A DNA stretch of 28,664 nucleotides from Leptolinea sp964424035. Its GTDB lineage: Bacteria > Chloroflexota > Anaerolineae > Anaerolineales > Anaerolineaceae. Shown here piece after piece: positions 1 to 8,159 of this stretch. Position numbers and translations under genes: made by a program. The stretch is from positions 1-28,664 of the forward strand of contig CAYRHB010000036.1 of the NCBI GenBank assembly GCA_964424035.1, read 5' to 3'. Each line of letters begins with the position of its first letter. Within the stretch, counting starts at the first letter, position 1. The notes beneath the pieces were generated by a model that was not told where the DNA came from, ran no database searches, and saw only the letters and a program-made list of their open reading frames with translations.

Positions 1-79
1 TTATACTTTCCTGCAAAGCATCCATGCCCGGGTTTTCTCCATCCGTGGATTCCGTTGATTTCAGGATCTCATCGTTCAT
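1..79 (-). CDS. fliN: Flagellar motor switch protein FliN/FliY, N-terminal fragment
   Basis: The minus strand opens an ATG at 77-79, 12 bp past the fliM stop. It is preceded by GGAG at a normal Shine-Dalgarno distance. Only 26 codons lie in the window; they begin MNDEILKSTE and continue off the left edge. The visible part is a polar, acidic leader with no diagnostic domain. FliN/FliY forms the lower C-ring of the flagellar switch with FliM and usually follows fliM in this operon type. The name therefore rests on position (flbD-motA-motB-fliL-fliM-X), not on sequence similarity. A variable N-terminal leader before the SpoA domain is common in the family. Confidence 0.6.
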   Translation of the reverse strand, partial: MNDEILKSTESTDGENPGMDALQESI

Positions 80-91
80 TCGCCTAATCTC

Positions 92-1129
92 CTATTTTCC
101 CGGGGCGGTTTTGGGTATTTTTACGGGTCCGCTGATCTGCACAGCCAGGTGGTTGGCCTGTTTGCCGATCCGTCCTTTGAATCGGATTGTGCCTGATACC
201 TGAACCAAAATATCCTGGCTGGCATAGCTATCCAGGACCAGAACATCGCCAATATCAAGGTCAGATAGTTCCTTGATCGATAATCTCACATTTCCCAGAA
301 CAGCCTTTAAAGGCACCACCGTCTGATACAGGCTTTCCAGATTTGTGCGGCGGGCAGAAAAATCAACAACCTGTTCTTTCTTCCCGGTAATAATGACATG
401 TGGATTGAGCTCATTGGCTACCGGTTTTAACATCGAATATGGTATATAAAAACTCATGGTTCCGGTGGTGTCCTTGATCACCATTTCAAAAGTGACCATC
501 AAGACACGTTCATTCCCCATCATCATCTGAACCCAGTGCTGGTTCACCGTACTGTCAATCAGTTTCGGTTCAATACTGACCACCTTCCCCCAGGATGCTT
601 TAACATCATTCAGCATATTCTCAACCAGGTCCTGGAGAAGCGATTGGTCAATTTCAGTTAACGAGTGATTTCGCCCGCGGCTGTCTGAGGCACCACCCAG
701 GCGTTGTTCCAGAATGACAAAATTCACATCATCACTGAAAACAATGGCAATCTGTCCGGGGAGGGGTGCCAGTGAAACCAGGTGGTACAGGGTGGTAGGT
801 GGAAAGTCTGCCATAAAATCGTGAAAGCGTCCCTGTTCTGTATGAACCACACGAGGCCGCAAATTTGTGCGGATAAAAGAAGGTAATGAATTGGTCAAGC
901 GTTCGGCCAACTCTTCATGTACCAGTTCGATGGCCCGGATCTGATCCTTGGAGAATCTATCCGGTGACCAGAAGTTATACGGGCGGACATTCTTCTCGGA
1001 CGGACTTCCATCTTTTGGATGAGCGGATTTCCCCATTACATCAGCAAGGTTTACCCCTTCCTGATTTTCTGAGCCTTCTATTTCTATTGCCCCGTTGAGC
1101 AGGGCGTCAATCTCCGCCTGAGTTAACAT
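92..1129 (-). CDS. fliM: Flagellar motor switch protein FliM
   Basis: 345 residues, the usual FliM length. FliM is the middle C-ring protein that binds phosphorylated CheY and switches rotor direction. The N-terminus MLTQAEIDALLNG carries the EIDALL peptide, which in the family docks CheY-P. A linker of about 40 residues follows, then the CheC-like middle domain starting near PYNFWSPDRFSKDQIRAIE. The C-terminal SpoA-like domain (about 265-340) binds FliN and contains LGNVRLSIKELSDLDIGDVL. The start is supported by GAGGGTG upstream. The stop is TAG. It lies 14 bp after fliL and 12 bp before the fliN-like start, so it belongs to one motility operon. The EIDALL peptide implies CheY control of switching, though no che genes are in this window. 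Confidence 0.95.
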   Translation of the reverse strand: MLTQAEIDALLNGAIEIEGSENQEGVNLADVMGKSAHPKDGSPSEKNVRPYNFWSPDRFSKDQIRAIELVHEELAERLTNSLPSFIRTNLRPRVVHTEQGRFHDFMADFPPTTLYHLVSLAPLPGQIAIVFSDDVNFVILEQRLGGASDSRGRNHSLTEIDQSLLQDLVENMLNDVKASWGKVVSIEPKLIDSTVNQHWVQMMMGNERVLMVTFEMVIKDTTGTMSFYIPYSMLKPVANELNPHVIITGKKEQVVDFSARRTNLESLYQTVVPLKAVLGNVRLSIKELSDLDIGDVLVLDSYASQDILVQVSGTIRFKGRIGKQANHLAVQISGPVKIPKTAPGK

Positions 1130-1143
1130 AACGCACCCTCTTC

Positions 1144-1860
1144 TTACTGCATTACAAATTCTTTGAAATAAACATAAATGACTTTATATTCCGGCAAGCG
1201 GGCATTGATCGCATCAATGATCTCCTGCCGAAGTTCGTCTTTACCTTCAGTCGAATAAACAGCTGCAAATTCCTTGGAAGACAGAAGGGTCACAATTGTG
1301 TCATCCAGCACCGGGATTTTTGAATTGATCGCGGCGGTAAAGTTGGACAATTCTGTTGTCTGTTCTTCTTCCGGCAACGAAGAATACCCGGCCGGTGGAG
1401 CAAATTCCAGCGTGGCGGTCACACGGATGAATTTCTTTCCACCCGGTTCCGCCAGATTAACGATCTTGGTGCTGGTATCAATCATGATCCCATGACCGGG
1501 TGAAACATCCTCGACTTCACCCGCGGCATGACTGGTCGATTCACTGGTTACATGGTTTGAACTGGCAGATGCTTCCGATGCGGCCGGTTGCTGCCCGGTT
1601 ATTACGGTAATCGGATTGGCACTCGCGCCGGCTATCATATCCGGTGTCGCACCTTCCACTCCCGGTTGAGGAGTCACACCTGCCGGGAGCTGGTAGACCA
1701 GATAGATCGGTTTTGGCAAATTATCCGGTGCAAACAATACATAGACAACCAGCAGGTTTGTAGCCGCCGTGGTCATCACGATCACACCGGCTAAAAAGTA
1801 AATAATGATCTTGAGAATATTGGGTTTTGGTTTTACTGGGGCAGGAACATCAGTGGCCAT
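1144..1860 (-). CDS. fliL: Flagellar basal body-associated protein FliL, with long linker
   Basis: FliL is a single-pass membrane protein around the stator units that stabilises them and supports torque. I place the start at 1860 (MATDVPAPVKPK, 238 residues) because AAGGAGG sits 10 nt upstream; the open frame runs back to 1947 without a comparable site. One transmembrane helix lies at about residues 14-43. The C-terminal FliL domain runs from about 145 to the end (GIMIDTSTKIVNL to VIYVYFKEFVMQ). Between them is an unusually long low-complexity stretch rich in Ala, Ser, Thr, Glu and Pro (about 55-140), longer than in typical FliL proteins of about 150-170 residues. The start overlaps the end of motB by 11 bp, suggesting coupled translation. 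Confidence 0.9.
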   Translation of the reverse strand: MATDVPAPVKPKPNILKIIIYFLAGVIVMTTAATNLLVVYVLFAPDNLPKPIYLVYQLPAGVTPQPGVEGATPDMIAGASANPITVITGQQPAASEASASSNHVTSESTSHAAGEVEDVSPGHGIMIDTSTKIVNLAEPGGKKFIRVTATLEFAPPAGYSSLPEEEQTTELSNFTAAINSKIPVLDDTIVTLLSSKEFAAVYSTEGKDELRQEIIDAINARLPEYKVIYVYFKEFVMQ

Positions 1861-2668
1861 CAGAAGAAGCCTCCTTGGTAGGCTCGGGAGTCGGTATAGT
1901 CTCGTTTGTATCTCCAGGCATATTTCGCAGATCCAATTGCACTTCATCCGAGCTGACAGGATAAATTACAATGATTTCAGCCCGGCTGTTGATCTCACGG
2001 TGTTCAGGGGTATCGTTCGGGAACAAGGGTGAATACTCGCCACGCCCGGTTGGAATTAATCGTACAGGGGAAACACCTTTCACCTGGAAATAACGCACGA
2101 TCTCATTGGCCCGCGCCAATGATAACGACCAGTTATCCGGATACCTCGGGTCAAGCGGGGTTGAATCATCCGTGTGCCCTACCACCCGAATTTCGTTATC
2201 GATCTCCTGAACCATGGTGACGATCGTATCCAGCACCGGATAGGCTGCCGGTTGCAGCTCCGCCCGCCCCTGGATGAAGGTCAACTCACGGCTGAGAGAG
2301 ATCAAGACACCTTCCACATTATTCTGAACACTTACCTCGCTACTTAATCCATTTTCCTTTAACATATCGGTCAGTTTTCCGGCTACTTCAGCCCCGACTG
2401 AGCCGATCATCGGAAGGCCTTCCACTGTGATCGGGTTGGCGGACATATTCTCTGTTAAACCACCGGTCGCGTCAATTTGGGGATCAACCACTCTGGGCGG
2501 CGCTCCGCCAACTGTAAATGCGGCTTTCAAGTTTTGGGCGAGGGCTTTGTATTTTTGAACATCAATCTGCCCCATGGAATACAAAACAACAAACAACACC
2601 ATTAAAAGGGTGATGAAATCTGAATAGCTTACCAACCAGCGGTCATTGCCGCCGCCATGACTGCTCAT
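1850..2668 (-). CDS. motB: Flagellar motor stator protein MotB (OmpA-type peptidoglycan anchor)
   Basis: 272 residues. MotB pairs with MotA as the ion-conducting stator and anchors it to peptidoglycan. The N-terminal helix SYSDFITLLMVLFVVLYSM contains the family's essential ion-binding aspartate, here Asp17. The C-terminal OmpA-like domain (about 120-250) includes VVGHTDDSTP and NWSLSLARANEIVRYF, the conserved peptidoglycan-binding core. The tail after about 250 is Pro/Thr/Glu-rich. The start overlaps the motA stop by 4 bp (ATGA) and the end overlaps fliL, so expression is probably coupled. I cannot tell proton-driven from sodium-driven type from motifs alone. Confidence 0.95.
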   Translation of the reverse strand: MSSHGGGNDRWLVSYSDFITLLMVLFVVLYSMGQIDVQKYKALAQNLKAAFTVGGAPPRVVDPQIDATGGLTENMSANPITVEGLPMIGSVGAEVAGKLTDMLKENGLSSEVSVQNNVEGVLISLSRELTFIQGRAELQPAAYPVLDTIVTMVQEIDNEIRVVGHTDDSTPLDPRYPDNWSLSLARANEIVRYFQVKGVSPVRLIPTGRGEYSPLFPNDTPEHREINSRAEIIVIYPVSSDEVQLDLRNMPGDTNETIPTPEPTKEASSDGH

Positions 2669-3483
2669 GCCTGTCCTCCCGCTCCCTGTCTGGCACCAGC
2701 CTGTGCGCCGGCTCCACCTTCAGTGAGGCGGCGTTCAGCCGGGGGCAGGAATGCGCTCAGTTTTTCCTTAATAATGCGCGGGTTTTCTCCAGCCTGCAGT
2801 GACAGCACACCTTCCAAAAGCATCTTGCGATACGTAACCTCTTCTCGGCTGCGCATGGCCAACTTTCCGCCAATAGGGATCCAGATCAGATTCGCTGAAA
2901 GTAACCCCCACAGGGTTGCCAGGAAGGCTGCCGCAATCGATTTTGCCAGTTTTCCGGGATCATCCAATTGTTTCAACACAGAAATAAGCCCCATAACCGT
3001 ACCGATAATTCCGAATGTAGGGCTAAAACCACCTGCCGTATTGAAGAAATTGATCCCAATTTCGTGACGTTCTTCCATATTCTTGATTTCAAGCTCAAGA
3101 ATCGAACGCACCTGGGCTGGATCCGTTCCATCAACTACCAGCATGATCCCCTGCCGGAGGAATGGATCGGGGATTTTTTTGCTTTCTTCTTCCAATGCCA
3201 ACAACCCTTCTCGCCGGGCTTTGTCGGCCATGGATGCGAGGGTATTTATCAGGACAGGAAGATTCACTTTTTTCGTAAAAAAGGCTTTCTGTATAAATTT
3301 GGGGATTTTTATAGCACCTTCAAACGGCATGGTCGAAATGGTTGCCACCATTGAACCACCGAGAGTAAGAAGGATCGCAGATGGATGAGCCAACAATTCA
3401 AGGGGAGAACCTCCATCCAGGATCATCACAATGACGACGATGACAAGGCTCATTCCAATCCCAATTAAAGTAGCTAAATCCAT
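2665..3483 (-). CDS. motA: Flagellar motor stator protein MotA
   Basis: 272 residues with the MotA/TolQ/ExbB-type layout: helices near residues 3-22 and 33-52, a large cytoplasmic loop, then two helices at about 150-205. The signature region FFNTAGGFSPTFGIIGTVMG, followed by LDDPGKLAKSIAAAFLATLWG, is diagnostic. MotA and MotB form the ion channel that pushes on FliG. The C-terminal 20 residues are rich in Gly, Ala and Gln and look like a dispensable tail. GAGGAG precedes the ATG. The gene starts 1 bp after flbD ends and overlaps motB by 4 bp, so stator subunits are probably made together. Confidence 0.95.
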   Translation of the reverse strand: MDLATLIGIGMSLVIVVIVMILDGGSPLELLAHPSAILLTLGGSMVATISTMPFEGAIKIPKFIQKAFFTKKVNLPVLINTLASMADKARREGLLALEEESKKIPDPFLRQGIMLVVDGTDPAQVRSILELEIKNMEERHEIGINFFNTAGGFSPTFGIIGTVMGLISVLKQLDDPGKLAKSIAAAFLATLWGLLSANLIWIPIGGKLAMRSREEVTYRKMLLEGVLSLQAGENPRIIKEKLSAFLPPAERRLTEGGAGAQAGARQGAGGQA

Positions 3484-3484
3484 C

Positions 3485-3694
3485 TCATTCTCCTCGCAGC
3501 AATTCTTTTTGCGGGTTATGGACCAGTCGTTGATATTCTACGACCAGGGCGATTACATCTTCCGGATGATCCTTAACCACAAATTTTGTTCCATTGGTCA
3601 ATGTGATCACTGTGTCAGGTGTCCCTTCCACCGACATGATTAAATCGGCGTTCAGGTAGTATTTCGTGCCATTCAGTCGGGTAAGAGATATCAT
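3485..3694 (-). CDS. flbD: FlbD/SwrD family flagellar protein
   Basis: 69 residues, the whole length of this small family. The sequence MISLTRLNGTKYYLNADLIM followed by EGTPDTVITLTNG is the family hallmark. SwrD, the Bacillus subtilis relative, is needed for full motor power and swarming, and the gene is typically adjacent to motA as here. It is the first gene of the motility string, 1 bp before motA. I see no strong ribosome site before the ATG, but the conserved N-terminus fixes the start. This is FlbD of the small flagellar-operon type, not the Caulobacter sigma-54 activator of the same name. Confidence 0.9.
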   Translation of the reverse strand: MISLTRLNGTKYYLNADLIMSVEGTPDTVITLTNGTKFVVKDHPEDVIALVVEYQRLVHNPQKELLRGE

Positions 3695-3807
3695 GCGCCA
3701 GTTAAATCCATAAATAGAACCAATTCTTCGCCTGGTTCTGTTGTATCACCCTTCCAATCCTGATTTGATAAAACCTCTGTAAAAGCAGGATAAACGCGGT
3801 GTAAAAA

Positions 3808-5883
3808 TTAATATGCCGGGAGAATGATTGTGAAAGTCGTGCCGGTTCCCACTTTGCTATCCACCAGAATATTTCCCCCGTGTTGTTTGATCACCCGATG
3901 GCAAATGGACAACCCCAAACCTGTCCCTTTTCCCACTTCCTTGGTTGTATAAAAGGGATCGAAAATGCGTTTTAACCGGTCTGGTTCAATTCCATAACCA
4001 TTATCACTGATGATGATGCGGATCTCTTTTCCTGTTTGCTGGGTGGCTATCTTTACCCTGCCTTTTCCCTCAGCGGTCGCATCCATCGCGTTGATCAGAA
4101 TATTAACCCAAACGCCAGCGAGGTTTTCTTGAGAAGCCATGATCAACGGCAGGTTTGAAGATGGTTTAAATGTGTACTCAACTGAACGCTGCATAAATTC
4201 ATGCCGCAGCATATCCAATGCGGTCTGTATGGACTGGTTGATATCCGTTGGTTTTACTTCAGATTGTTCCTTGCGGGCAAAGTTCAATAGATTCCGGACT
4301 ACCTGGAGGGCACGCGTTCCAGCCCGCGAGATGAGGTCAACCGCTTCCGCGTCATCGCTGTCTTTTGGTAATGACCGTTCCAACAACTGTGCATTCGCCA
4401 GCACCACGGTTAACGGATTGTTGATCTCGTGGGCGATGCCGGCTGCCAGTTGGCCCACGGCTGCCATCTTTTCAGATTGGATCAGAATAGCCCCCATCAT
4501 ATTCTTTTCAGTCACATCGCGTTCAAAGATAATGACTTGCGGAACCTCTTCATCCTCCTCGAAGATGGGGTATGCGGTTATTTCCCACTCCAGTGGATTT
4601 TCACCTGATTCCCATTCCCGCTCGGTCCGGTTGGTAATGGTGTGATTATAGAATGTCTCAGCAACAAGGCAATTGGGGCAGGGTTCTTTCCTTTGATAAA
4701 GCGCCTCATAACAAAGATGGTTGATAATTGATCGGGGTTCACAACCTACGCGTTTTGCCCTCGCCATATTGACCGCCACAAGCCGGTATTTCCGGTCAAT
4801 AATATAGAACGAATCTGGCAAATTATCAAACAGGCTTCGAAGCGTATTGCGTGACCGGACCAATTCCCACCGGCTGGCTTCCAGATGAGCATTCATGACC
4901 TTCAATTGTTCGGTCATCTGGATATTGCGCAACAAATGGGCGATTGATTCAGCCAGTTTCTCCAGCAATTCCTGATCTCCCCGGGTGAATCCACCTTCTT
5001 TGTGGTTGATCAGCTCAACAACGCCTGAAACCTGCTCAGGAGCAGACAGGGGGACAAACAACAGAGATGACGCCTCAATACCGGGAATCGAATCAATTTC
5101 CGGATCAAATTGCGATTCCAGTTCGGGTTGGTTGACAACAAGCGACCGGCATTCTTCCATGCAGGTACCGAGAAGTCCTTTGCCCGGTTTTATGCTGACC
5201 TGATAGATCCAATCCTCTCCATCAGCCAATGATTTCTTTACTAGTAAAGATTCCGGATTGTCGCTGATCAGGGCGATGGAAGCCGCCTGGCAATTAAATA
5301 TCTCCCTCAATTTTCGTACAAGTCTGGTTTCAAGTTCCTCGCCAGCCATCATACTGTTCAAGCCGGCAAATATCTGGCTGATCAATTCCATCCCTTTGCG
5401 ATATTGAATCATCCGCAACTGGTTGTAATATGTGGATATCCGCTGCCCCAGCAGAAAACTGGCAGCCTCAAGGAAATCACGTTCTTCCTTTGAGAATTCA
5501 TGCAGATTCGTGAGCAACAGACCCTGATTGCCATCCGCAGAGATCAACGGGAAAATGATCACCTTGCCGGCCGAATCGGAAATGATCTCCCCGCCCTTCT
5601 CCTGCGATGCCCGAAGGAGAAGGGAGCTGAGAAAACTGCCGGTTGACCGGATCTGGTTTTGCCAGTTCTTGATTTTGCCCGCTCCCAGACTTATCAGCGG
5701 GTTCCCATTATTCCATTCCGGTGCCAGGATCAACCCACCCTCGAGCTGCAACTTTTCAAGTATGAAACTTAATCCAAGTTGCAGGGCTGATTTTAAGGGG
5801 TCCTGACTGGCCAGCATCCCTGCCAGTGATTCCACCGATTCTTCCCAGGATCGGTCTTTTTCTTGGTTTGCTGTAGTTGTCAT
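3808..5883 (-). CDS. Sensor histidine kinase, GAF-GAF-PAS-HisKA-HATPase
   Basis: 691 residues with no transmembrane segment or signal peptide, so probably a cytoplasmic sensor. Domains in order: a degenerate GAF-like region (about 15-150), a clear GAF domain (about 165-320), a PAS domain (about 347-460) and a short coiled link. The HisKA dimerisation helix follows, with phospho-acceptor His485 in GIAHEINNPL. The ATPase domain has the N box (NILINAMDA), G1 (DNGYGI), F box (FDPFYTTK) and G2 (GTGLGLSI). The H-box style resembles NtrB-like kinases. The PAS domain has CPNC at 402-405 plus Cys391, which could bind a metal or respond to redox state. It follows the response regulator by 40 bp on the same strand and is probably its partner. 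No good Shine-Dalgarno is visible before the ATG. The signal is unknown. Confidence 0.92.
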   Translation of the reverse strand: MTTTANQEKDRSWEESVESLAGMLASQDPLKSALQLGLSFILEKLQLEGGLILAPEWNNGNPLISLGAGKIKNWQNQIRSTGSFLSSLLLRASQEKGGEIISDSAGKVIIFPLISADGNQGLLLTNLHEFSKEERDFLEAASFLLGQRISTYYNQLRMIQYRKGMELISQIFAGLNSMMAGEELETRLVRKLREIFNCQAASIALISDNPESLLVKKSLADGEDWIYQVSIKPGKGLLGTCMEECRSLVVNQPELESQFDPEIDSIPGIEASSLLFVPLSAPEQVSGVVELINHKEGGFTRGDQELLEKLAESIAHLLRNIQMTEQLKVMNAHLEASRWELVRSRNTLRSLFDNLPDSFYIIDRKYRLVAVNMARAKRVGCEPRSIINHLCYEALYQRKEPCPNCLVAETFYNHTITNRTEREWESGENPLEWEITAYPIFEEDEEVPQVIIFERDVTEKNMMGAILIQSEKMAAVGQLAAGIAHEINNPLTVVLANAQLLERSLPKDSDDAEAVDLISRAGTRALQVVRNLLNFARKEQSEVKPTDINQSIQTALDMLRHEFMQRSVEYTFKPSSNLPLIMASQENLAGVWVNILINAMDATAEGKGRVKIATQQTGKEIRIIISDNGYGIEPDRLKRIFDPFYTTKEVGKGTGLGLSICHRVIKQHGGNILVDSKVGTGTTFTIILPAY

Positions 5884-6218
5884 GGAAAATAATCTGGCAG
5901 TCTATCGCTAATAATTTACCCGGTTAGTCGTCTTCTGACCTGATGGTATACCCGTATCCGGCTACCGTCTGAATAAATTGCGGTTCATGAGGATCCGGTT
6001 CGATCCGTTCGCGTAAATTCTTTATGTGCACACGAACAAGGTCAGGGCTTCCTGCATCCGATGGGTAATCCCAGACTTCATCCAACAGCCGGCCGGGAGA
6101 AAAGATTTCGCCGGGATGGCTCATGAGATGATACAACAGGTCAAATTGGACCGGAGTGAGCCTTACTTTTCCGCGGGAGTGGGTTTTCAGTTCATAACTT
6201 TTTACGTTTAGAATATAT

Positions 6219-6725
6219 TCACCGATGGCGATCTGGTGACGAGAACCTGCGTCTTTTACCTGCGTCTTTTACCTCCGGCTCTTCCTGCGGGCTGGCGACA
6301 ACGCGCGAGCTGGTCTCAATAGTCGGGTCGCCTTCCAGCCGGGGATGCGTTGTCACCCGGCGCAATATTGCCCTGATTCGAAGGATCAGCTCATCAATAT
6401 TGAACGGTTTGGTCAGGTAATCATCCGCTCCGGCTAAAAATCCTGCAATCCGGTCCTCATCCTTTGCCTTTGCAGTCAGGAAAAGGATGGGAATATTTGC
6501 CAGGAGTGGATCAGCCCGTACCTCACGGCAAACTGCATATCCGTCCATTCCCGGCATGATCACATCAAGAAGGATTAAATCCGTGGCCTGCCGGCGGGCG
6601 ATTTTCAAACCCTCCACCCCGCTATTGGCTATGGTCACACGGAATTCGTGACCGCGCAAACTTCTTTCCACAGTCCGCGCGACAATCTCGTCATCCTCTA
6701 CGACCAGGATATTGACGGTACTCAT
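6219..6725 (-). CDS. Receiver-domain protein as read (truncated response regulator)
   Basis: This is what the sequence encodes as written: a 168-residue protein with an intact receiver domain and no DNA-binding domain. Acidic residues lie at positions 10-12 (EDD). The phospho-acceptor is Asp54 in LILLDVIMPGMDGY, with conserved Thr84 (FLTAK) and Lys106 (LTKPF). After about residue 145 the reading leaves the family frame, and the last 13 residues (GKRRRFSSPDRHR) come from the duplicated DNA. It could still be phosphorylated by the kinase encoded just downstream, acting as a phosphate sink or a partner-binding receiver. That role is inference. Confidence 0.6.
   Translation of the reverse strand: MSTVNILVVEDDEIVARTVERSLRGHEFRVTIANSGVEGLKIARRQATDLILLDVIMPGMDGYAVCREVRADPLLANIPILFLTAKAKDEDRIAGFLAGADDYLTKPFNIDELILRIRAILRRVTTHPRLEGDPTIETSSRVVASPQEEPEVKDAGKRRRFSSPDRHR
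6245..6274. repeat. 13-bp tandem duplication inside the response regulator gene
   Basis: Period-13 direct repeat of 2.3 copies; the unit on the plus strand is ACCTGCGTCTTTT. The second full copy adds 13 bp, which is not a multiple of three and shifts the regulator out of frame. Exact identity of the copies fits a recent slippage event or a local assembly duplication. Confidence 0.9.
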
Positions 6726-6753
6726 ACCTTACCTCCGCGGATTAATAAGATTA

Positions 6754-6759
6754 TATAAT
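6754..6759. promoter_or_regulatory. TATAAT box in the divergent regulator/lipoprotein intergenic region
   Basis: The 73-bp gap between two divergent start codons (6725 minus, 6799 plus) contains TATAAT within the palindrome ATTATATAAT, so it could serve as a -10 element on either strand. I find no good -35 hexamer at 16-18 bp on either side. A shared regulatory region is likely from gene orientation; the exact promoter is uncertain. Confidence 0.35.
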
Positions 6760-6798
6760 GATTCAGATGCACTTTTCATACCAAAAAAAGGGGTAATT

Positions 6799-7896
6799 AT
6801 GAAACGAAAGTGGATGGTTTTTATACTTCTATCAATAGTACTGGTTGCCTGTTCGTTATTGACAAATCCACTCGGAAATTCACCGGATGTTCCGCAACCT
6901 GTTGAACAGATACCATCCGGTACGGAGACTCAAGACACAGGTTCGTTTCCCACGTCAACAGACATACCCCGTGAGGGAAATTTTTCACCTGTCACCCTTG
7001 AAAACGCACAGAATCTGGTTGAGATCGCATCCATCTCCATGGAAAATCCCGGTCTGATTGCCTGGCTTCCAGACACTTACGAGCTGGTCGTCCGAAGCCA
7101 TCAAAGAGTCAGCGTATTACATGGAGAAAATCTGACCACCATCCATGAATTCACCCTGCCGGAAAACACCAGCGTGCTGGCTTTCAATCCTGCCCGCCAA
7201 TGGATGGCTCTTTCATCCGACCGTCTTACCTTATCCATTCAAGACCTATCCGGTAAAGAGATCTGGACATTGGCTCCACCGGGTGGATTTGGATCCGCGG
7301 GATTTGATCCGGATGGGTCACATATCTGGCTTACATCCATGGATGACTTTTTGGTCACAGCTTACGAGATCGAAACAGGGAATGAGTCTTCATCCTGTGA
7401 TAATTTCGAAACAGCCGCTCCTGTTTATTCCGCCTACCCTTCAACCGGAGGCAAATGGCTGATTTGGACAGCCCGGGCAACCATTCAATTGGATAACCTG
7501 CCAGATTGCCGGATGACAGCCAGAATAGGCCATGAAGATTTCATCTCAACATTTGTTCTCAACCATGGGGAATCGGTTTTGGCCACATCAGCCGGTGGAA
7601 CGCTGAATGACGAATTCACGCCTTTAATTTTCCTGTGGGATCCAGGGACCGGACAGCCGGTTGGTAATATCATCTTGCAGGAGACACCAGCCATCAGTCT
7701 TGCCTTTTCATCCGACGATACATTATTGGCATCAGCCGGCGCTGGTTTGATCATCTGGAATGCAACCATGGGGGAAGAAGTGGTTACCCTGGCACCCCTG
7801 GAACAGAGGTATACATCAGTACTATTCTCAGACGAAGGCCGGTATCTGGCGGCGGCAACAGAAACAGAAATCCGGGTGTTTGCTGTTAAACACTGA
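6799..7896 (+). CDS. WD40-like beta-propeller lipoprotein
   Basis: 365 residues from the ATG at 6799, chosen because AGGGG lies just upstream and the protein then begins with a classic lipoprotein signal, MKRKWMVFILLSIVLVAC, with lipidated Cys18. A Ser/Thr/Pro-rich spacer (about 20-75) precedes repeated blades. Each has a hydrophobic strand, a W- or I-containing strand and turns such as LAFNPARQW, GFDPDGSHIW, LAFSSDDTLLASAG and VLFSDEGRYLAAA, typical of degenerate WD40 or YVTN-type propellers. It is probably a surface scaffold or sensor-like protein bound to the membrane outer leaflet; the ligand is unknown. It is divergent from the two-component genes, so it may be controlled with or by them. 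Confidence 0.75.
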   Translation: MKRKWMVFILLSIVLVACSLLTNPLGNSPDVPQPVEQIPSGTETQDTGSFPTSTDIPREGNFSPVTLENAQNLVEIASISMENPGLIAWLPDTYELVVRSHQRVSVLHGENLTTIHEFTLPENTSVLAFNPARQWMALSSDRLTLSIQDLSGKEIWTLAPPGGFGSAGFDPDGSHIWLTSMDDFLVTAYEIETGNESSSCDNFETAAPVYSAYPSTGGKWLIWTARATIQLDNLPDCRMTARIGHEDFISTFVLNHGESVLATSAGGTLNDEFTPLIFLWDPGTGQPVGNIILQETPAISLAFSSDDTLLASAGAGLIIWNATMGEEVVTLAPLEQRYTSVLFSDEGRYLAAATETEIRVFAVKH

Positions 7897-8159
7897 TGAC
7901 TCATTTAACCCGGTTGTATAATCCGGATACGTTTAAGATCCGAAATTCCCTCAACCGGATACCACTTGTAAATGAGTGGAAATGGGGTATCAACCTTCTG
8001 GTATTTTTGGATTCGGCAGTTTACAAACAAAAGAATAAAACCAACCCATAAAGCGGAAAACAAGGCATGTATTGATGATTGGAGGATTCTCCGGATTTAT
8101 AGACATTCTTCATTGAAGAAACCGGCGGTTACAACCTGGCTGAAAGGAACATCAATTCA
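7897..8159. other. Intergenic region with nested inverted repeats
   Basis: 263 bp without a convincing gene. The first third holds nested dyads: ACTCATTTA (7899-7907) with TAAATGAGT (7969-7977), CGGTTG (7911-7916) with CAACCG (7952-7957), and CGGAT (7924-7928) with ATCCG (7938-7942). Together they could fold into one long interrupted stem. CCGGATAC also occurs twice as a direct repeat (7923-7930 and 7955-7962). There is no T-run, so it is not a standard terminator. A 63-codon open frame at 7972-8163 has no ribosome site or recognisable protein and overlaps the next start; I do not call it a gene. Confidence 0.4.

Larger units (their letters stand above)
5924..6725 (-). pseudogene. OmpR-family response regulator split by a 13-bp tandem duplication
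   Basis: The receiver frame (6725 to 6219) stops shortly after the receiver domain. A second open frame (6136 to 5924) carries the C-terminal winged helix: LLYHLMSHPGEIFSPGRLLD, then VRVHIKNLRERIEP and TVAGYGYTIR. Between them a period-13 repeat spans 6245-6274. Removing one 13-bp copy joins the two frames exactly. The restored linker reads SRHQIAIGEYILNVKSYELK, then RGKVRLTPVQFD, giving an ordinary OmpR-type regulator of 262 residues. GGAGGT precedes the ATG at 6725. It is the likely partner of the downstream kinase. The interruption may be recent inactivation, reversible slippage or a sequence error. Confidence 0.85.

Noticed and set aside
1861..1947. Longer FliL N-terminus
   Set aside because: A strong AAGGAGG precedes the ATG at 1860 and the longer start lies inside motB with no such site.
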